Shown here piece by piece: positions 1 through 11,662 of a stretch of 64,000 bases of DNA (position 1 is its first letter; each line of letters starts with the position of its first letter). Location of the stretch: assembly GCF_017569205.1 (NCBI RefSeq), contig NZ_CP071870.1, positions 1,488,001 to 1,552,000 of the forward strand, read 5' to 3'. Origin of the DNA: Propioniciclava sp. MC1595 (GTDB lineage Bacteria; Actinomycetota; Actinomycetes; Propionibacteriales; Propionibacteriaceae). The notes beneath the pieces were generated by a model. It had not been told where the DNA came from. It searched no databases and worked only from the letters and a program-made list of their open reading frames with translations. The translations under genes were made by a program, and so were the position numbers.

Positions 1-2
1 AG

Positions 3-809
3 GCCGCGTGGAAACGGCACGTGGCCGTGGTCGCCGCCGTCGTGAGCCTCGCGTCGCTGACCGTGGCGTTCGCCCAGCCCAAGGACGCCGTCGACGTCCC
101 CCGCGAGCGGGCCACCGTGGTGGTGGCGATCGACGTCTCCCGGTCCATGGAGGCGACCGACGTCGACCCCAACCGGCTCGACGCGGCGAAGGAGGCGGCG
201 TCCGGCTTCGTCGACATGCTGCCCCGCGGGTTCAACGTGTCGCTGGTCGCGTTCGCGGGCTCGTCGTCCATCATCGCCCCGCCCACGCAGGACCGCGGGC
301 TGGTCAAGCGCGCCATCGAGAACCTGCAGCTGGCCCCCTCGACCGCGATCGGCGAGGGCATCTACTCGTCGCTGGACGCCATGCAGCTCGTTCCCCCCGA
401 CCCCGACAAGCCCGACGAGCCGACCCCCGGCGCGATCGTGCTGCTGTCGGACGGCTACACCAACATCGGCCGCTCCTCGACCGTCGCCGCGCGTGACTCG
501 AAGGAGGCCGGCTTCCCGATCTACACCATCGCCTATGGGACGCCCAACGGCTTCGTCGTCAGCAACGGGCGTCGCGAACCCGTGCCGGTGAACCCCGCGG
601 AGCTGAACGTCGTGGCCCGCGAGTCGGGCGGCGAGGCGTTCGAGGCCGGCTCGCGCGACGAGCTCGAGCGGGTCTACTCCAGCATCGCCCGCTCGGTCGG
701 CTTCGAGAAGGTCGACCAGGAGGTCACCGAGTTCTACACCGGCATCGCGTTGGGCTTCGCCGTGTTGGCCTCCCTCGCCGTGCTGTCGCTGGCGGCGCGC
801 TGGCCCTGA
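3..809 (+). CDS. VWA-domain membrane protein, BatA/aerotolerance-like (5' truncated)
   Basis: The reading frame enters from the window edge, so the amino end is missing. What remains is a hydrophobic stretch (VAVVAAVVSLASLTVAFA), a von Willebrand factor A domain and a C-terminal membrane helix (about the last 25 residues). The metal-ion-dependent adhesion site DVSRSM is present, followed by a TDVDPNRL stretch and LLSDG, all typical of the actinobacterial Rv1481-type proteins of about 320-330 residues with two membrane segments around a VWA domain. Such proteins often sit in MoxR-AAA/DUF58/VWA clusters and are thought to act as chaperone or assembly factors; that role is inference. Family is clear, exact function is not. 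Confidence 0.85.
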   Translation, partial: AAWKRHVAVVAAVVSLASLTVAFAQPKDAVDVPRERATVVVAIDVSRSMEATDVDPNRLDAAKEAASGFVDMLPRGFNVSLVAFAGSSSIIAPPTQDRGLVKRAIENLQLAPSTAIGEGIYSSLDAMQLVPPDPDKPDEPTPGAIVLLSDGYTNIGRSSTVAARDSKEAGFPIYTIAYGTPNGFVVSNGRREPVPVNPAELNVVARESGGEAFEAGSRDELERVYSSIARSVGFEKVDQEVTEFYTGIALGFAVLASLAVLSLAARWP

Positions 810-863
810 GGGTTCCACGCCTGCCGAGATGCGCCGTCGGGCCGCGCGTGGTAAGGCTTGGGC

Positions 864-1550
864 ATGACCGACGTCGCCGCGAACCTGGCCGCAGCTCGAG
901 CCCGCATCGACGCGGCCTGCGCGCGGGCGGGCCGCGATCCCGGCTCGGTCGAGCTGCTCCCCGTGAGCAAGACCCACCCCATCGAGTTGATCCGGGTCGC
1001 CCACGCCGCCGGTTACGCACGCTTCGGCGAGAGCCGACCCCAGGAACTGGAGGCCAAGGCCGCTGCCGAACCCGACCTGGGCTGGGTCTTCATCGGCCAC
1101 CTGCAGACGAACAAGGCCAAGGTCGTGGCCGAGCTGGCGGCCGAGTTCCAGGCGCTCGACTCGCTGCGGCTTGCCGAGGCGCTCGACCGACGCGTGCAGT
1201 CGCTGGACCGGCGGCTGCCGGTGCTGGTGCAGGTGAACTCCTCGGGCGAGGACACCAAGGGTGGCTTCACCCCCGAAGAGCTGCCCGACGCCGTGCGCGC
1301 GCTGCTGACCCTGGACGGACTCGACGTGCGCGGCTTGATGACGCTCGCGGCCAACAGCCCCGAGGAGTCGGTCGTGCGGGCCTGCTTCACCACCATGACC
1401 GACCTGCAGGAGCGCCTCCGCGATGAGCATGGCGGCGGCTTCGACGTGCTGAGCATGGGCATGTCCAACGACTTCGAGCTCGCCGTCGAGTGCGGCTCCA
1501 CCTGCGTGCGGCTGGGCACGTCCATCTTCGGCGCGCGTACCCAGCCCTGA
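864..1550 (+). CDS. YggS/PROSC-family pyridoxal-phosphate homeostasis protein
   Basis: A 228-residue protein of the single-domain alanine-racemase-fold family that binds PLP and buffers free cofactor. The PLP lysine is K36 in VSKTHP; other family signatures are FGESRPQE, GHLQTNK, VQVNSSGE and MSNDFELAVECG near the end. Length matches the usual 225-240 residues. The ATG at 864 is preferred over a TTG two codons upstream because the conserved amino end starts there; a TAAGGC stretch about 6 bases before it could be a -10 element. In many actinobacteria this gene lies in the ftsZ-sepF division region, but here its neighbours are a VWA protein and a small START-like protein. Confidence 0.92.
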   Translation: MTDVAANLAAARARIDAACARAGRDPGSVELLPVSKTHPIELIRVAHAAGYARFGESRPQELEAKAAAEPDLGWVFIGHLQTNKAKVVAELAAEFQALDSLRLAEALDRRVQSLDRRLPVLVQVNSSGEDTKGGFTPEELPDAVRALLTLDGLDVRGLMTLAANSPEESVVRACFTTMTDLQERLRDEHGGGFDVLSMGMSNDFELAVECGSTCVRLGTSIFGARTQP

Positions 1551-1553
1551 GTT

Positions 1554-1934
1554 GTGGCGGGTCCGGGGATGGAGCCCATGGAGGTGATCGGCGAGCGAGC
1601 GCGGCAGCTGCCCGCCCCGCAGCACGTCGTCTGGGACGACTTGGTGCACCCCCGGACCGGCGGGCCCCGGTCGTGGCTACTCCTCCTCGACGACGAGGTG
1701 GAGCCGCGCATCCTGGCCGCCGACCGGCCCGATCGCGTGGTGTGGTCGTCGCTGTGGCCGAACCGGCCGGACGACGAGGTGCACCTGAGCCTGGCGCCGG
1801 CCGGCGGCGGCACGCTGCTGCGCTTCCGGTTGCAGACTCCCGACGGGCTGCCCGACGCGAGCAGGACCGGGCACCTGCGCCGACGCCTCAACCAGCTGCT
1901 GTTCGGCGACCTGCGGGCGGCCTACGGCCAGTGA
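1554..1934 (+). CDS. Small SRPBCC/START-like hypothetical protein
   Basis: A 126-residue protein starting three bases after the YggS-type gene, with GTG at 1554 (ATG at 1569 is an alternative). It has the alternating strand pattern and the W..L..P..GGTLLRFRLQTPDG segment seen in polyketide-cyclase/AHSA1-type START folds, and lacks signal peptide or membrane segments. Family assignment rests on overall pattern only. Close spacing suggests co-transcription with the upstream gene. Ligand and role cannot be read from the sequence. Confidence 0.6.
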   Translation: MAGPGMEPMEVIGERARQLPAPQHVVWDDLVHPRTGGPRSWLLLLDDEVEPRILAADRPDRVVWSSLWPNRPDDEVHLSLAPAGGGTLLRFRLQTPDGLPDASRTGHLRRRLNQLLFGDLRAAYGQ

Positions 1935-1942
1935 TCCGCAGC

Positions 1943-3367
1943 TCAGCAGCGGTAGCGGTGGTGTTGGCGGGTGGTGCCTTGGCCGGTTCGGTTCTGGGGT
2001 GTGTGGAACTGGGGTTTGCCTCGGTGGTCGAGGGTGATCTGCCAGTTCTTCTCGGGTGGTTTGTGGGGGTCGGGTTCGACCAGGTGGTGGTGGTGCGGGC
2101 ACAACAGCACCCCGTCGGCCAGGTCGGTCCTGCCGCCTTGGTGCCAGGGCTCCTTGGCGTGGTGGGCTTCGCAGTCTGAGGGTGGGCGGTCGCAGCCGGG
2201 GAAGGCACAACCGCCGTCGCGGAGGGCGAGGGCGAGGCGTTGGGCGGGGGTGAAGAACCGTTGGGTTCGGCCCAGGTCGAGGGGGACCGAGTCGCTGTTG
2301 AGGATGGCGGGGATGATCCCGTGGGTGCACGCGAGTCGACGCGCCTGCCCGGCGCTGATGGGTTCGCCGCCCTCGAGGAGCGTGCCGGCGCCCAGACCGC
2401 TGAGGAGGGCGTCGAGGTCCATGGTGACGATGACGCGGGTGTGGTCGCCGCCTTGGGCGGGCCCGCCGTCGCAGGACGCGTGGTGGGACAGCACGAGCGC
2501 GAGGGCGTCGGCGAGGGCCTGTCCGGGTGCGGTGTCGATGCCCATGGCGGCGTCGGCGAGTCGACTGCGGGTGGCGATCGCACTGAGGTGTTGCTTGAAC
2601 AGTTCGCCGTCGAGGGCGGGGAGCTTGCCCCAGAAGCGGAGGCTGCCGTCGTCGGGGTCGGTGCGCCACGCGAGGTGGCGGGTACGGGCCTGTTCGCGTT
2701 CGGCGCGGTCGAGGAGTTTGCCGTTGTGTTCCTCGGCGACCTCGGGGGCGACCACGTCGATGGCGTGGTTGACCAACCGGCGTAGGGCGGTGGGGTTGAA
2801 CTCGCCTGCGTAGTCGACCATCTGCGCCTCGACCGCATCCCGCGTCACCGGGTCGAGGTCGTCGGGCAACCGGTCGAGGCCGACCACGATGGTGGCGGCT
2901 TGTTCTACGCTCATCCGCCCCTCACCCAACGCCGTGGCCACGTGCTCGTGGCGGGTGAGCGACTCCGCCAGTCTTACGTCGGCGCGTGCGGTGCGCGTCG
3001 AGTGGCTGGTGCCGGCAGCGAGCCACGAGTTGGTGGGCATGTGGTGCTCCCGCTCCACGACACCCCGGCGGTCGGCCTCGGCCAACACCGCCAGCCACCG
3101 CGCGTGCGCGACCGTGGCCGCCTTCTGCGCGGCCGCGAGCTCGACCAACAGGCCGGCATCATCCAACTGCCACATCGGGGGAGTGGCCTCGGTCATCGAC
3201 CCGCGCATCGCTGCGACCTCGGCTTCGGCCACGTGCAGCTTCTCGGCAAGGCGGAAGGCCTCGGAGGTCATGTGGTCGAGTTCAGCGACCAGATCGTCGG
3301 CGGTCGGCCAGGGCGCGAGGTCGGCCCACAGGTCCTCCAGGACCCGTTCGACCTCGTGCACCGTCAT
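1943..3367 (-). CDS. DUF222 / HNH endonuclease (13E12-repeat type)
   Basis: A 474-residue protein with an amino-terminal DUF222 region (about residues 30-330) and a carboxy-terminal HNH nuclease (about 385-435). The HNH core is CAFPGCDRPPSDCEAHH followed by LLCPHHHH, with the zinc-binding cysteines and the histidine pair present. The family is multi-copy in actinobacteria, corresponds to the M. tuberculosis 13E12 repeats, and is suspected to be a selfish or homing-type element; its biological role is unsettled. It ends 9 bases from the convergent START-like gene. ATG at 3367 is favoured by the TAAAAT box six bases upstream. Codon use is ordinary for the window apart from runs of Thr/His/Pro near the end. 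Confidence 0.9.
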   Translation of the reverse strand: MTVHEVERVLEDLWADLAPWPTADDLVAELDHMTSEAFRLAEKLHVAEAEVAAMRGSMTEATPPMWQLDDAGLLVELAAAQKAATVAHARWLAVLAEADRRGVVEREHHMPTNSWLAAGTSHSTRTARADVRLAESLTRHEHVATALGEGRMSVEQAATIVVGLDRLPDDLDPVTRDAVEAQMVDYAGEFNPTALRRLVNHAIDVVAPEVAEEHNGKLLDRAEREQARTRHLAWRTDPDDGSLRFWGKLPALDGELFKQHLSAIATRSRLADAAMGIDTAPGQALADALALVLSHHASCDGGPAQGGDHTRVIVTMDLDALLSGLGAGTLLEGGEPISAGQARRLACTHGIIPAILNSDSVPLDLGRTQRFFTPAQRLALALRDGGCAFPGCDRPPSDCEAHHAKEPWHQGGRTDLADGVLLCPHHHHLVEPDPHKPPEKNWQITLDHRGKPQFHTPQNRTGQGTTRQHHRYRC

Positions 3368-3373
3368 GCACCC

Positions 3374-3379
3374 ATTTTA
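3374..3379 (-). promoter_or_regulatory. -10 box for a leaderless DUF222/HNH transcript
   Basis: TAAAAT on the minus strand lies six bases upstream of the ATG ending at 3367. At that spacing transcription would begin on or next to the start codon. Confidence 0.55.
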
Positions 3380-3454
3380 GGCGTGACGTACGAATCGTTG
3401 AATAGCACGAAAGGATGATTCAAGATGAGGTGGACCGTGCGCGACCCGACCGAA

Positions 3455-4720
3455 TCACCCCACCTGCGCGTCGTCCAGCGTGGCGCGCAGCGCCGCGATG
3501 GTGGGCCGGTAGCGCTCGAGGGACACGGAGCTGAGGTCGTCCAGCATGGCGGCCAGCTGGGCGGTCACGGGCGGCGACTCACGGCCGTAGAACGCGATCT
3601 CCTCGACGGCGATCCGCAGGAGATCGCGCGCATCGGTCGACTCGACCACCAGCCGGACCGCGCCGTCGGCGTCCGTGAGGTAGGGGCTGGGGGAGACTCG
3701 CTGCACGGCCGCGCGCAACAGCCGGTGCAGCTCGTTGACGACCTGGGTGGCGGTGGTCGGGTCGTTGACGCCCGACGAGAGCGCGCGGTCGCCGATGTCG
3801 ACGAGCTGGCGGAAGCCGAAGCTGACGTCCTGGCGCATGGTCCGGTCGGTGGTCAGGCGGACGAGGCCGTTGGCGGCGGCGGTGGCGTCGTCGTCCCAGT
3901 CGTCGCCCCAGAAGGTCGCGAGCTCCTGCCCGGTCGTGACGAAATCGCCCAGCCGCGGCGCGAGCACGAGCACCCCGTCCCGGGAGGCGGCGAGTTCCAC
4001 CAGCCGGGGCAGGTCGATCTCGTCCACGTGCCCGTGGCGGCGGTCGACGGGCACCAGGCTTCGAGGCGCATCAGCAACCGGGGACCACGTGGCGCTGAAC
4101 CCCTGCTCGTCCTCGGCGACCGGCAGCACGCGGTCGACCAGCCGGGCGGTGCGGTCGCCGATGCGCGAGATGACGGTGCTGACCTGGATGCTGTCGGTGA
4201 TCGAGCGGATGAACGCCAGGAACAGGCCCACGCACGCGAGCACGAGCACGAACGCGAACGACACCGAGACCCGCGGGACGAAGCCGTTGCCCTCCTCGTC
4301 CTCGCTCAGCACCGACCGCAGCACCGTGAGCGAGAACACGAACGTGGCGATGAACATGCCGAAGGTGACCTGCACGATGCGGTTCGACAGGAACGAGCCC
4401 AGCACGCGCGGCGTGAACTGGCTCGAGGCCAGCTGCAGCACGACCATCGTGATCGAGAACACCACGCCGACCGTCGAGATCGTCACCGACGCGATGGTGG
4501 TCAGGGCGCCGCGGGCGGCGTCCGCCCCGCCGGGGAACACCCACCAGGCGATCTCGCGCAGGTCGCGGTCGGCCTCGGGCAGGACCACGCCGAGCACCAC
4601 CGCGGCGACCGTCAGCAGCATGGGCAGCATCCAGAACGGCTGCCACAACCGGTCCCACCACGTGGCCCGGTCGATGGCGGAGACGCTGCCGCGCGAACGG
4701 GACGCTGAGGTGTCTGCCAT
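3455..4720 (-). CDS. DUF2254 integral membrane protein
   Basis: About 421 residues. Four hydrophobic segments occupy the first half (PFWMLPMLLTVAAVVLG; a segment around ALTTIASVTISTVGVVFS; FGMFIATFVFSLTVL; FAFVLVLACVGLFLAFI). A soluble second half follows with the family features FGFRQLVDIGDRALS and GVNDPTTATQVV. This layout identifies DUF2254; function is unknown, though a channel or transporter role has been proposed for the family. ATG at 4720 is chosen over an ATG seven codons upstream because the extension looks unlike protein. It is transcribed in the same direction as the exonuclease gene upstream but 49 bases from it, so may share a transcript. Confidence 0.88.
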   Translation of the reverse strand: MADTSASRSRGSVSAIDRATWWDRLWQPFWMLPMLLTVAAVVLGVVLPEADRDLREIAWWVFPGGADAARGALTTIASVTISTVGVVFSITMVVLQLASSQFTPRVLGSFLSNRIVQVTFGMFIATFVFSLTVLRSVLSEDEEGNGFVPRVSVSFAFVLVLACVGLFLAFIRSITDSIQVSTVISRIGDRTARLVDRVLPVAEDEQGFSATWSPVADAPRSLVPVDRRHGHVDEIDLPRLVELAASRDGVLVLAPRLGDFVTTGQELATFWGDDWDDDATAAANGLVRLTTDRTMRQDVSFGFRQLVDIGDRALSSGVNDPTTATQVVNELHRLLRAAVQRVSPSPYLTDADGAVRLVVESTDARDLLRIAVEEIAFYGRESPPVTAQLAAMLDDLSSVSLERYRPTIAALRATLDDAQVG

Positions 4721-4769
4721 GCCCCGATCCTGCCACGACAAACCCGGACGCCCCGCGCGACCGCCCTCG

Positions 4770-5459
4770 TCAGGCCGACTTCAGCGTCTTCAGGGTCTGC
4801 GCCTTGACCGCCGCGTTCTCCGCGACCTGGGCGAGGTACAGCTCGGCGGTCGCGACGGCGTCGGTCAGCGCGTTGTGGGCCTTGTAGACCGGCAGCCCGT
4901 AGCGGGTGCGGGCGTTCCACAGGCGCAGCTGGCCGGCCAGCGACTCGTCGTCGAAGCCGCGGTTGACCAGGCGGTCCTGCAGCACGAGCGTGTCGACGAC
5001 GGGCACGACCAGCGGCGCGCCGTAGAGCCGTTCGCACAACAGCGACAGGAACTCGGTCTCGATCTTGGCGAAGTGCGCCAGCATGGCCCGCCCGGACAGG
5101 GCGGCCAGGGTGTCGGCGACGGCGTCCTCGACCGGGGTGCCGGAGGCGATCTGGTCGTCGGTGATGCCGTGGAACACCGCCGACTGGCCGACCTCGGTGG
5201 TCACCTTGAGCACCCGGTGGGCCGCCCCGCCGAGCGCGATCGTGTCGCCGTCCACCGGCACGAAGCCGATGCTCAGCACCTGGTCGCGGGTGGCGTCCAG
5301 CCCGGTGGTCTCGAAGTCGAGGCTGAGCAGCCGCAACGCGGACGCCGGCGTCTCGTCACCCGGGAACCCGGCCGCGTAGAAGTCGGCCAGGGCCCCGGTC
5401 GCCCGGGATGCGGCCTTGTCGCGGCGCTTGGCCAGCGACGGGGAGAAGGGCCACGCCAT
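4770..5459 (-). CDS. DnaQ-type DEDDh 3'-5' exonuclease
   Basis: A 229-residue exonuclease. The motifs are LSLDFETTG (Exo I, first Asp and Glu), AHFAKIETEF (Exo II, Asp replaced locally but the region is recognisable) and HNALTDAVA (Exo III, His and Asp), so the active-site class is DEDDh like DnaQ/ExoX. There is no polymerase domain, and an approximately 40-residue basic amino end precedes the fold. Its ATG is one base after the stop of the cNMP/CBS/DUF294 gene, so the two are probably translationally coupled. The same pair occurs side by side in many bacteria, which suggests a shared, possibly nucleotide-regulated, function; the substrate is unknown. Confidence 0.88.
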   Translation of the reverse strand: MAWPFSPSLAKRRDKAASRATGALADFYAAGFPGDETPASALRLLSLDFETTGLDATRDQVLSIGFVPVDGDTIALGGAAHRVLKVTTEVGQSAVFHGITDDQIASGTPVEDAVADTLAALSGRAMLAHFAKIETEFLSLLCERLYGAPLVVPVVDTLVLQDRLVNRGFDDESLAGQLRLWNARTRYGLPVYKAHNALTDAVATAELYLAQVAENAAVKAQTLKTLKSA

Positions 5460-5460
5460 G

Positions 5461-7317
5461 TCAGCTCGTCACGTCGGTGCGGTAGAGGTAGGCCAGCGTC
5501 CCCTGCGTCTTGCGGATGATCGCGAACGCCTCCTTCAGGTGCCGGCGCTCGAACGAGCTCAGGCTGGCCGGGTCGATCAGGTTGTCGGCCTGCTGCCCCT
5601 TCTTCATCTGCTTGACCTGGTGCTGCAGGCGCACGTAGCTGATGAACTCGAAGGCGTCGGTCAGGTCGGCGGCCTTCTCCTCCGACAGTGCGTTGGTCGA
5701 GGACGCCGCCCGCAGCCGGTCGATCGTGTTCAGCTGGGCGCCGCCCTTGGACAGCGCGGCCAGCCGCGCGATCTGGACGATCGGCGCGATGCCGCCGGAC
5801 TTGAGGTCGATCTTGCCGCCGGTCTCGTCGGAGGTGACGAAGTCGCGGAAGAGGCCCAGCGGCGGCTCGAACCGCTGCGCCTGCTTGGCGAGGTAGGCCA
5901 GGAAGCGGGTGGCCTGCGGCGCCCGCGCGATGACTGAGGTCTGCAGGCGCTCGTACAGCGTGCGGTCGCCGTGCACGGGCCGCATGTCGAAGAAGGTCTG
6001 GGCGTTCAGCAGGGCCTCGGGCTCGGGGGCGTTCATCCACTGGGCGAAGTAGCCCCCCCACGTGCGCAGCGGCACCCGCCACTGCGGGTTGGACGCCATC
6101 ATGTCGCCCGGGCAGAGCGGGAACCCGCAGCGGACCAGGCCGTCCACGACGCGGCGGGCGAGCTCGCCGAACCACTCCAGCTGCTCGGGCGTGACCTCGT
6201 CGGAGATCAGCAGCGCGTTGTCCTGGTCGGACTGCATGCCGGACTCGAGGCGTCCCTGCGAACCGAGCGCCACCCAGCAGTAGTGCACGGGCGCGTTGCC
6301 GATCTCGGCCTCGGCGAGGAGGATCAGCTTGCGCGTGAGGGCGTCCATGGTTGCGGTGATGACGCGGGCGATGTCGTCGGCCGTGGCGTCCTGCGCGGCG
6401 GCCTGGAAGACGACGTTGGGCAGCTTCTTGGCCGACTCGACCACGCCGTCCACGGAGGTCTGCTTGTCGATCTCGCCGACGAGGTAGCTGGGGTTGGCCT
6501 GCTCCAGGCGCATGATGTCGCCGGCGGTGACCATGCCGAGCAGTTCGCCGTCCTCGACCACGGGCAGGTGGTGCCAGCCGTGCTGGGTGAGCAGCACCAT
6601 GACCTCGAACGCGAGGGCGTCGGGGTGGGTGGTGGTCGGGTTGGGGGTCATGATCGAGCTGATCGGGCCGTTGGGGTCGAGCCCGTTGGCGATGACCTTG
6701 GAGCGCATGTCGCGGTCGGTGACGATGCCGACCAGCCGCTCGGACTCGGTGACCAGCAGGGCCGAGATGCGCATCTCGGACATCTTCTGCGCCGCCCCGC
6801 GGATCGACAGCGTCGGCTCGACCGACACCGGCTTCTTGCGCAGCATCTGCCGCACCCGCGTCCGCAGGATCGCCGAGCCCGACTCGTCCACGCGCACCAT
6901 CTCGACGCCCGAGCGCATGCGGCCGTCGCGCTGGTCGAGGAAGAACTTGCTGAACGGCTCGGAGACGCCCATGAGGTGCCGGAACACGTCGGAGGGCATG
7001 AGCAGGCACAGCGTGTCCTCGACCGCGACCATGCGGAAGCGGCTGGGGGCGCCGGCCCACACCGACGACAGGCCGAACGACTCGCCCGGGTCGGCGGTGT
7101 CGGCGAGGACGCCGTGGCTGTCGATGATGTGCACCCCGCCGGAGCGGACGATGTGCAGGTAGTCGTTCTTCTGCCCGACCTCGATCAGCGAGGCGCCGCG
7201 CCGGAAGTACTTGGTGACCAGGCGCTTGGGCAGCTCGCGGAGCACGGCCTCGGGCAGCTGGCTGTAGGGGTGGTGGGCCGCCAGGAAGTCCCTGACCTCG
7301 GCGAGTTCGACATCCAT
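5461..7317 (-). CDS. cNMP-binding / tandem CBS / DUF294 nucleotidyltransferase-like signalling protein
   Basis: A 618-residue cytosolic protein with four recognisable parts: a cyclic-nucleotide-binding (CAP_ED) fold at about residues 15-130, two CBS domains at about 150-275 (VTESERLVGIVTDRDM and VVEDGELLGMVTAGD), a putative nucleotidyltransferase DUF294 region with GSQGRLESGMQSDQDNAL at about 345-365, and the DUF294 C-terminal helical domain. The GS...DQDNA pattern resembles the GlnD-type nucleotidyltransferase core. It probably senses a nucleotide (cNMP and adenylates via CBS) and modifies or binds a partner. The exonuclease gene follows one base after its stop. Direct evidence for the ligand or target is absent. 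Confidence 0.9.
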   Translation of the reverse strand: MDVELAEVRDFLAAHHPYSQLPEAVLRELPKRLVTKYFRRGASLIEVGQKNDYLHIVRSGGVHIIDSHGVLADTADPGESFGLSSVWAGAPSRFRMVAVEDTLCLLMPSDVFRHLMGVSEPFSKFFLDQRDGRMRSGVEMVRVDESGSAILRTRVRQMLRKKPVSVEPTLSIRGAAQKMSEMRISALLVTESERLVGIVTDRDMRSKVIANGLDPNGPISSIMTPNPTTTHPDALAFEVMVLLTQHGWHHLPVVEDGELLGMVTAGDIMRLEQANPSYLVGEIDKQTSVDGVVESAKKLPNVVFQAAAQDATADDIARVITATMDALTRKLILLAEAEIGNAPVHYCWVALGSQGRLESGMQSDQDNALLISDEVTPEQLEWFGELARRVVDGLVRCGFPLCPGDMMASNPQWRVPLRTWGGYFAQWMNAPEPEALLNAQTFFDMRPVHGDRTLYERLQTSVIARAPQATRFLAYLAKQAQRFEPPLGLFRDFVTSDETGGKIDLKSGGIAPIVQIARLAALSKGGAQLNTIDRLRAASSTNALSEEKAADLTDAFEFISYVRLQHQVKQMKKGQQADNLIDPASLSSFERRHLKEAFAIIRKTQGTLAYLYRTDVTS

Positions 7318-7344
7318 GACCGAATCGTTCCGGGTCGGGCGCCG

Positions 7345-10024
<2,680 letters not shown>

Positions 10025-10028
10025 CGCC

Positions 10029-10733
10029 ATGGTCGACCTGCGCGTGCTGTCCGGGGACGAGGTGACCGACGAGCCCCTCGGCTGGCCGGTGCGTTCCCAC
10101 ACCCTGCTGGGCGGCGGGCTGGTCTCCGACTTCGTCCGGGACGAGGTCGAGACGCCCGCCGGCGAGGTGATGAGGCGCGACTACCTGCTGCACCCCGGCG
10201 CGGTCGGCATCATCGCGCTCGACGACGCCGAGCGCGTGGTCGTGGTGCGCCAGCTGCGGCACCCGGTCGGCTTCCGGCTCGTCGAGCCGCCCGCCGGGCT
10301 GATCGACGCGGGGGAGACGTCCTGGGTGGACGCCGCCCGCCGCGAGCTCGCCGAGGAGGTCGAGCTGGCGGCGTCCGACTGGCGGATCCTGGTCGACTAC
10401 ATGACCTCGCCCGGCTGCCTGCAGGAGACGCTGCGGGTCTACCTGGCGCGTGGCCTCACCCCGACCGGACGCCCCGACGGGTTCGTCGTCGAGCACGAGG
10501 AGGCCGACATGGAGGTCTGCCTCGTCGCCCTCGACGACCTCGTCGACGCGATCTATGCGGGCCGCATCCAGAACCCGACCATGGTGGTGGGCGCGCTCGC
10601 CGCCTACGCCGCGCTGCGCACCGGTCGGGTCGAGTCGCTGCGCCCCGCGGACGCCCCGTGGCCGGCCCGCGCGGTCAAGGAGCAGCGCGACGCGCGGATC
10701 CACGCCCTGGGCGGGGAGACCCGGCCGCGTTGA
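10029..10733 (+). CDS. Nudix hydrolase, ADP-ribose pyrophosphatase-like
   Basis: A 234-residue protein whose Nudix region reads PPAGLIDAGETSWVDAARRELAEEVEL. It follows the G...GE...RE..EE pattern with one more residue than the canonical spacing and Glu instead of the usual Gly after EEV. The hydrophobic R-Q-x-R-H-P strand before it and the HEEADMEVCLV region after it fit the ADP-ribose pyrophosphatase branch. It would split ADP-ribose to AMP and ribose-5-phosphate; substrate is inferred from family and from synteny with M. tuberculosis Rv1700. ATG at 10029 is preferred to a TTG overlapping pyrG. Its TGA overlaps the TTG of xerD. Confidence 0.9.
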   Translation: MVDLRVLSGDEVTDEPLGWPVRSHTLLGGGLVSDFVRDEVETPAGEVMRRDYLLHPGAVGIIALDDAERVVVVRQLRHPVGFRLVEPPAGLIDAGETSWVDAARRELAEEVELAASDWRILVDYMTSPGCLQETLRVYLARGLTPTGRPDGFVVEHEEADMEVCLVALDDLVDAIYAGRIQNPTMVVGALAAYAALRTGRVESLRPADAPWPARAVKEQRDARIHALGGETRPR

Positions 10734-11662
10734 GCTCGCTCGAGCGGGCCGTCGGCGCCTACCTGGACCACCTCGAGGCCGAGGTGGGCGCCTCCGCGCA
10801 CACGGTCGCCGGCTACCGGCGCGACCTCGCCCGCTACGCGGCCTTCCTCACGGACGCCGGGGTGAGTTCGGTCGGCGACGTGCGGCCCGACCAGGTGCAG
10901 GGCTTCGCCGCCTGGCTGCGGGCCGGGGGAGAGGGGCGACCCGCGCTCGCGGCGTCCAGCGTCGCCCGGGCGGTGGCGGCGGTGCGCTCGTTCCACGCGT
11001 TCGCGGTGCGCGACGGCGAGGCGGACGCCAACCCCGCGGCCCGCGTCTCCCCGCCCAAGCAGGGCAAGCGGCTGCCGAAGGCGCTGTCGGTCGACCAGGT
11101 GCAGGCGCTGCTGAACGTGCCGGACCGGACCACGCCCGTCGGGCTGCGCGACGCCGTGCTGCTGGAACTCCTCTACGGCACCGGAGCGCGCGTCTCGGAG
11201 GTGTGCGCGCTCGACGTCGACGACGTGAGCTCGCAGCTGGACGACCCCGACCTGGGGCTGCGCCTGTTCGGCAAGGGTCGCAAGGAGCGGATCGTCCCGC
11301 TGGGCTCCTATGCGCGGGCGGCGATCGGCGACTGGCTGGTGCGGGGGCGTCCGACGTTCATCGCCAGGGCGGCCCGGCCGGGGCCCGCGTTGCTGCTGAA
11401 CGCGCGCGGGGGCCGGCTCAGCCGGCAGTCAGCGTTCAACGTGCTCGCCGAGTGCGCCGAGCGGGCCCAGCTGGGGGTTCCGGTGAGCCCGCACACACTG
11501 CGGCACTCGTTCGCCACCCACCTGCTCGACGGCGGGGCCGACGTGCGCGTGGTGCAGGAACTGCTCGGGCACGCGTCGGTGACGACGACCCAGATCTACA
11601 CGCTGGTGACGGTGGAGCACCTGCGCGAGGTGTTCCTCACCGCGCACCCGCGGGCACGGTAG
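10730..11662 (+). CDS. xerD: Tyrosine recombinase XerD
   Basis: A 310-residue site-specific recombinase that resolves chromosome dimers at dif with XerC and FtsK. It has the SAM-like core-binding amino domain (about 1-95) and a catalytic domain with the full set of residues: Arg in GTGARVSE, Lys in GKGRKER, HTLRHSFATHLL, LLGHASVTTTQIYT with the tyrosine nucleophile. The gene starts at a TTG whose last two bases are shared with the upstream TGA, so it is coupled to the Nudix gene. Its last 26 bases overlap the convergent DUF559-type gene. Confidence 0.93.
   Translation: MSSLERAVGAYLDHLEAEVGASAHTVAGYRRDLARYAAFLTDAGVSSVGDVRPDQVQGFAAWLRAGGEGRPALAASSVARAVAAVRSFHAFAVRDGEADANPAARVSPPKQGKRLPKALSVDQVQALLNVPDRTTPVGLRDAVLLELLYGTGARVSEVCALDVDDVSSQLDDPDLGLRLFGKGRKERIVPLGSYARAAIGDWLVRGRPTFIARAARPGPALLLNARGGRLSRQSAFNVLAECAERAQLGVPVSPHTLRHSFATHLLDGGADVRVVQELLGHASVTTTQIYTLVTVEHLREVFLTAHPRAR

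Noticed and set aside
3398-3423. TTGAAT...ATTCAA inverted repeat as a terminator
   Set aside because: Arms are only six A/T-rich bases with a 14-base loop and no T-run; too weak to call.
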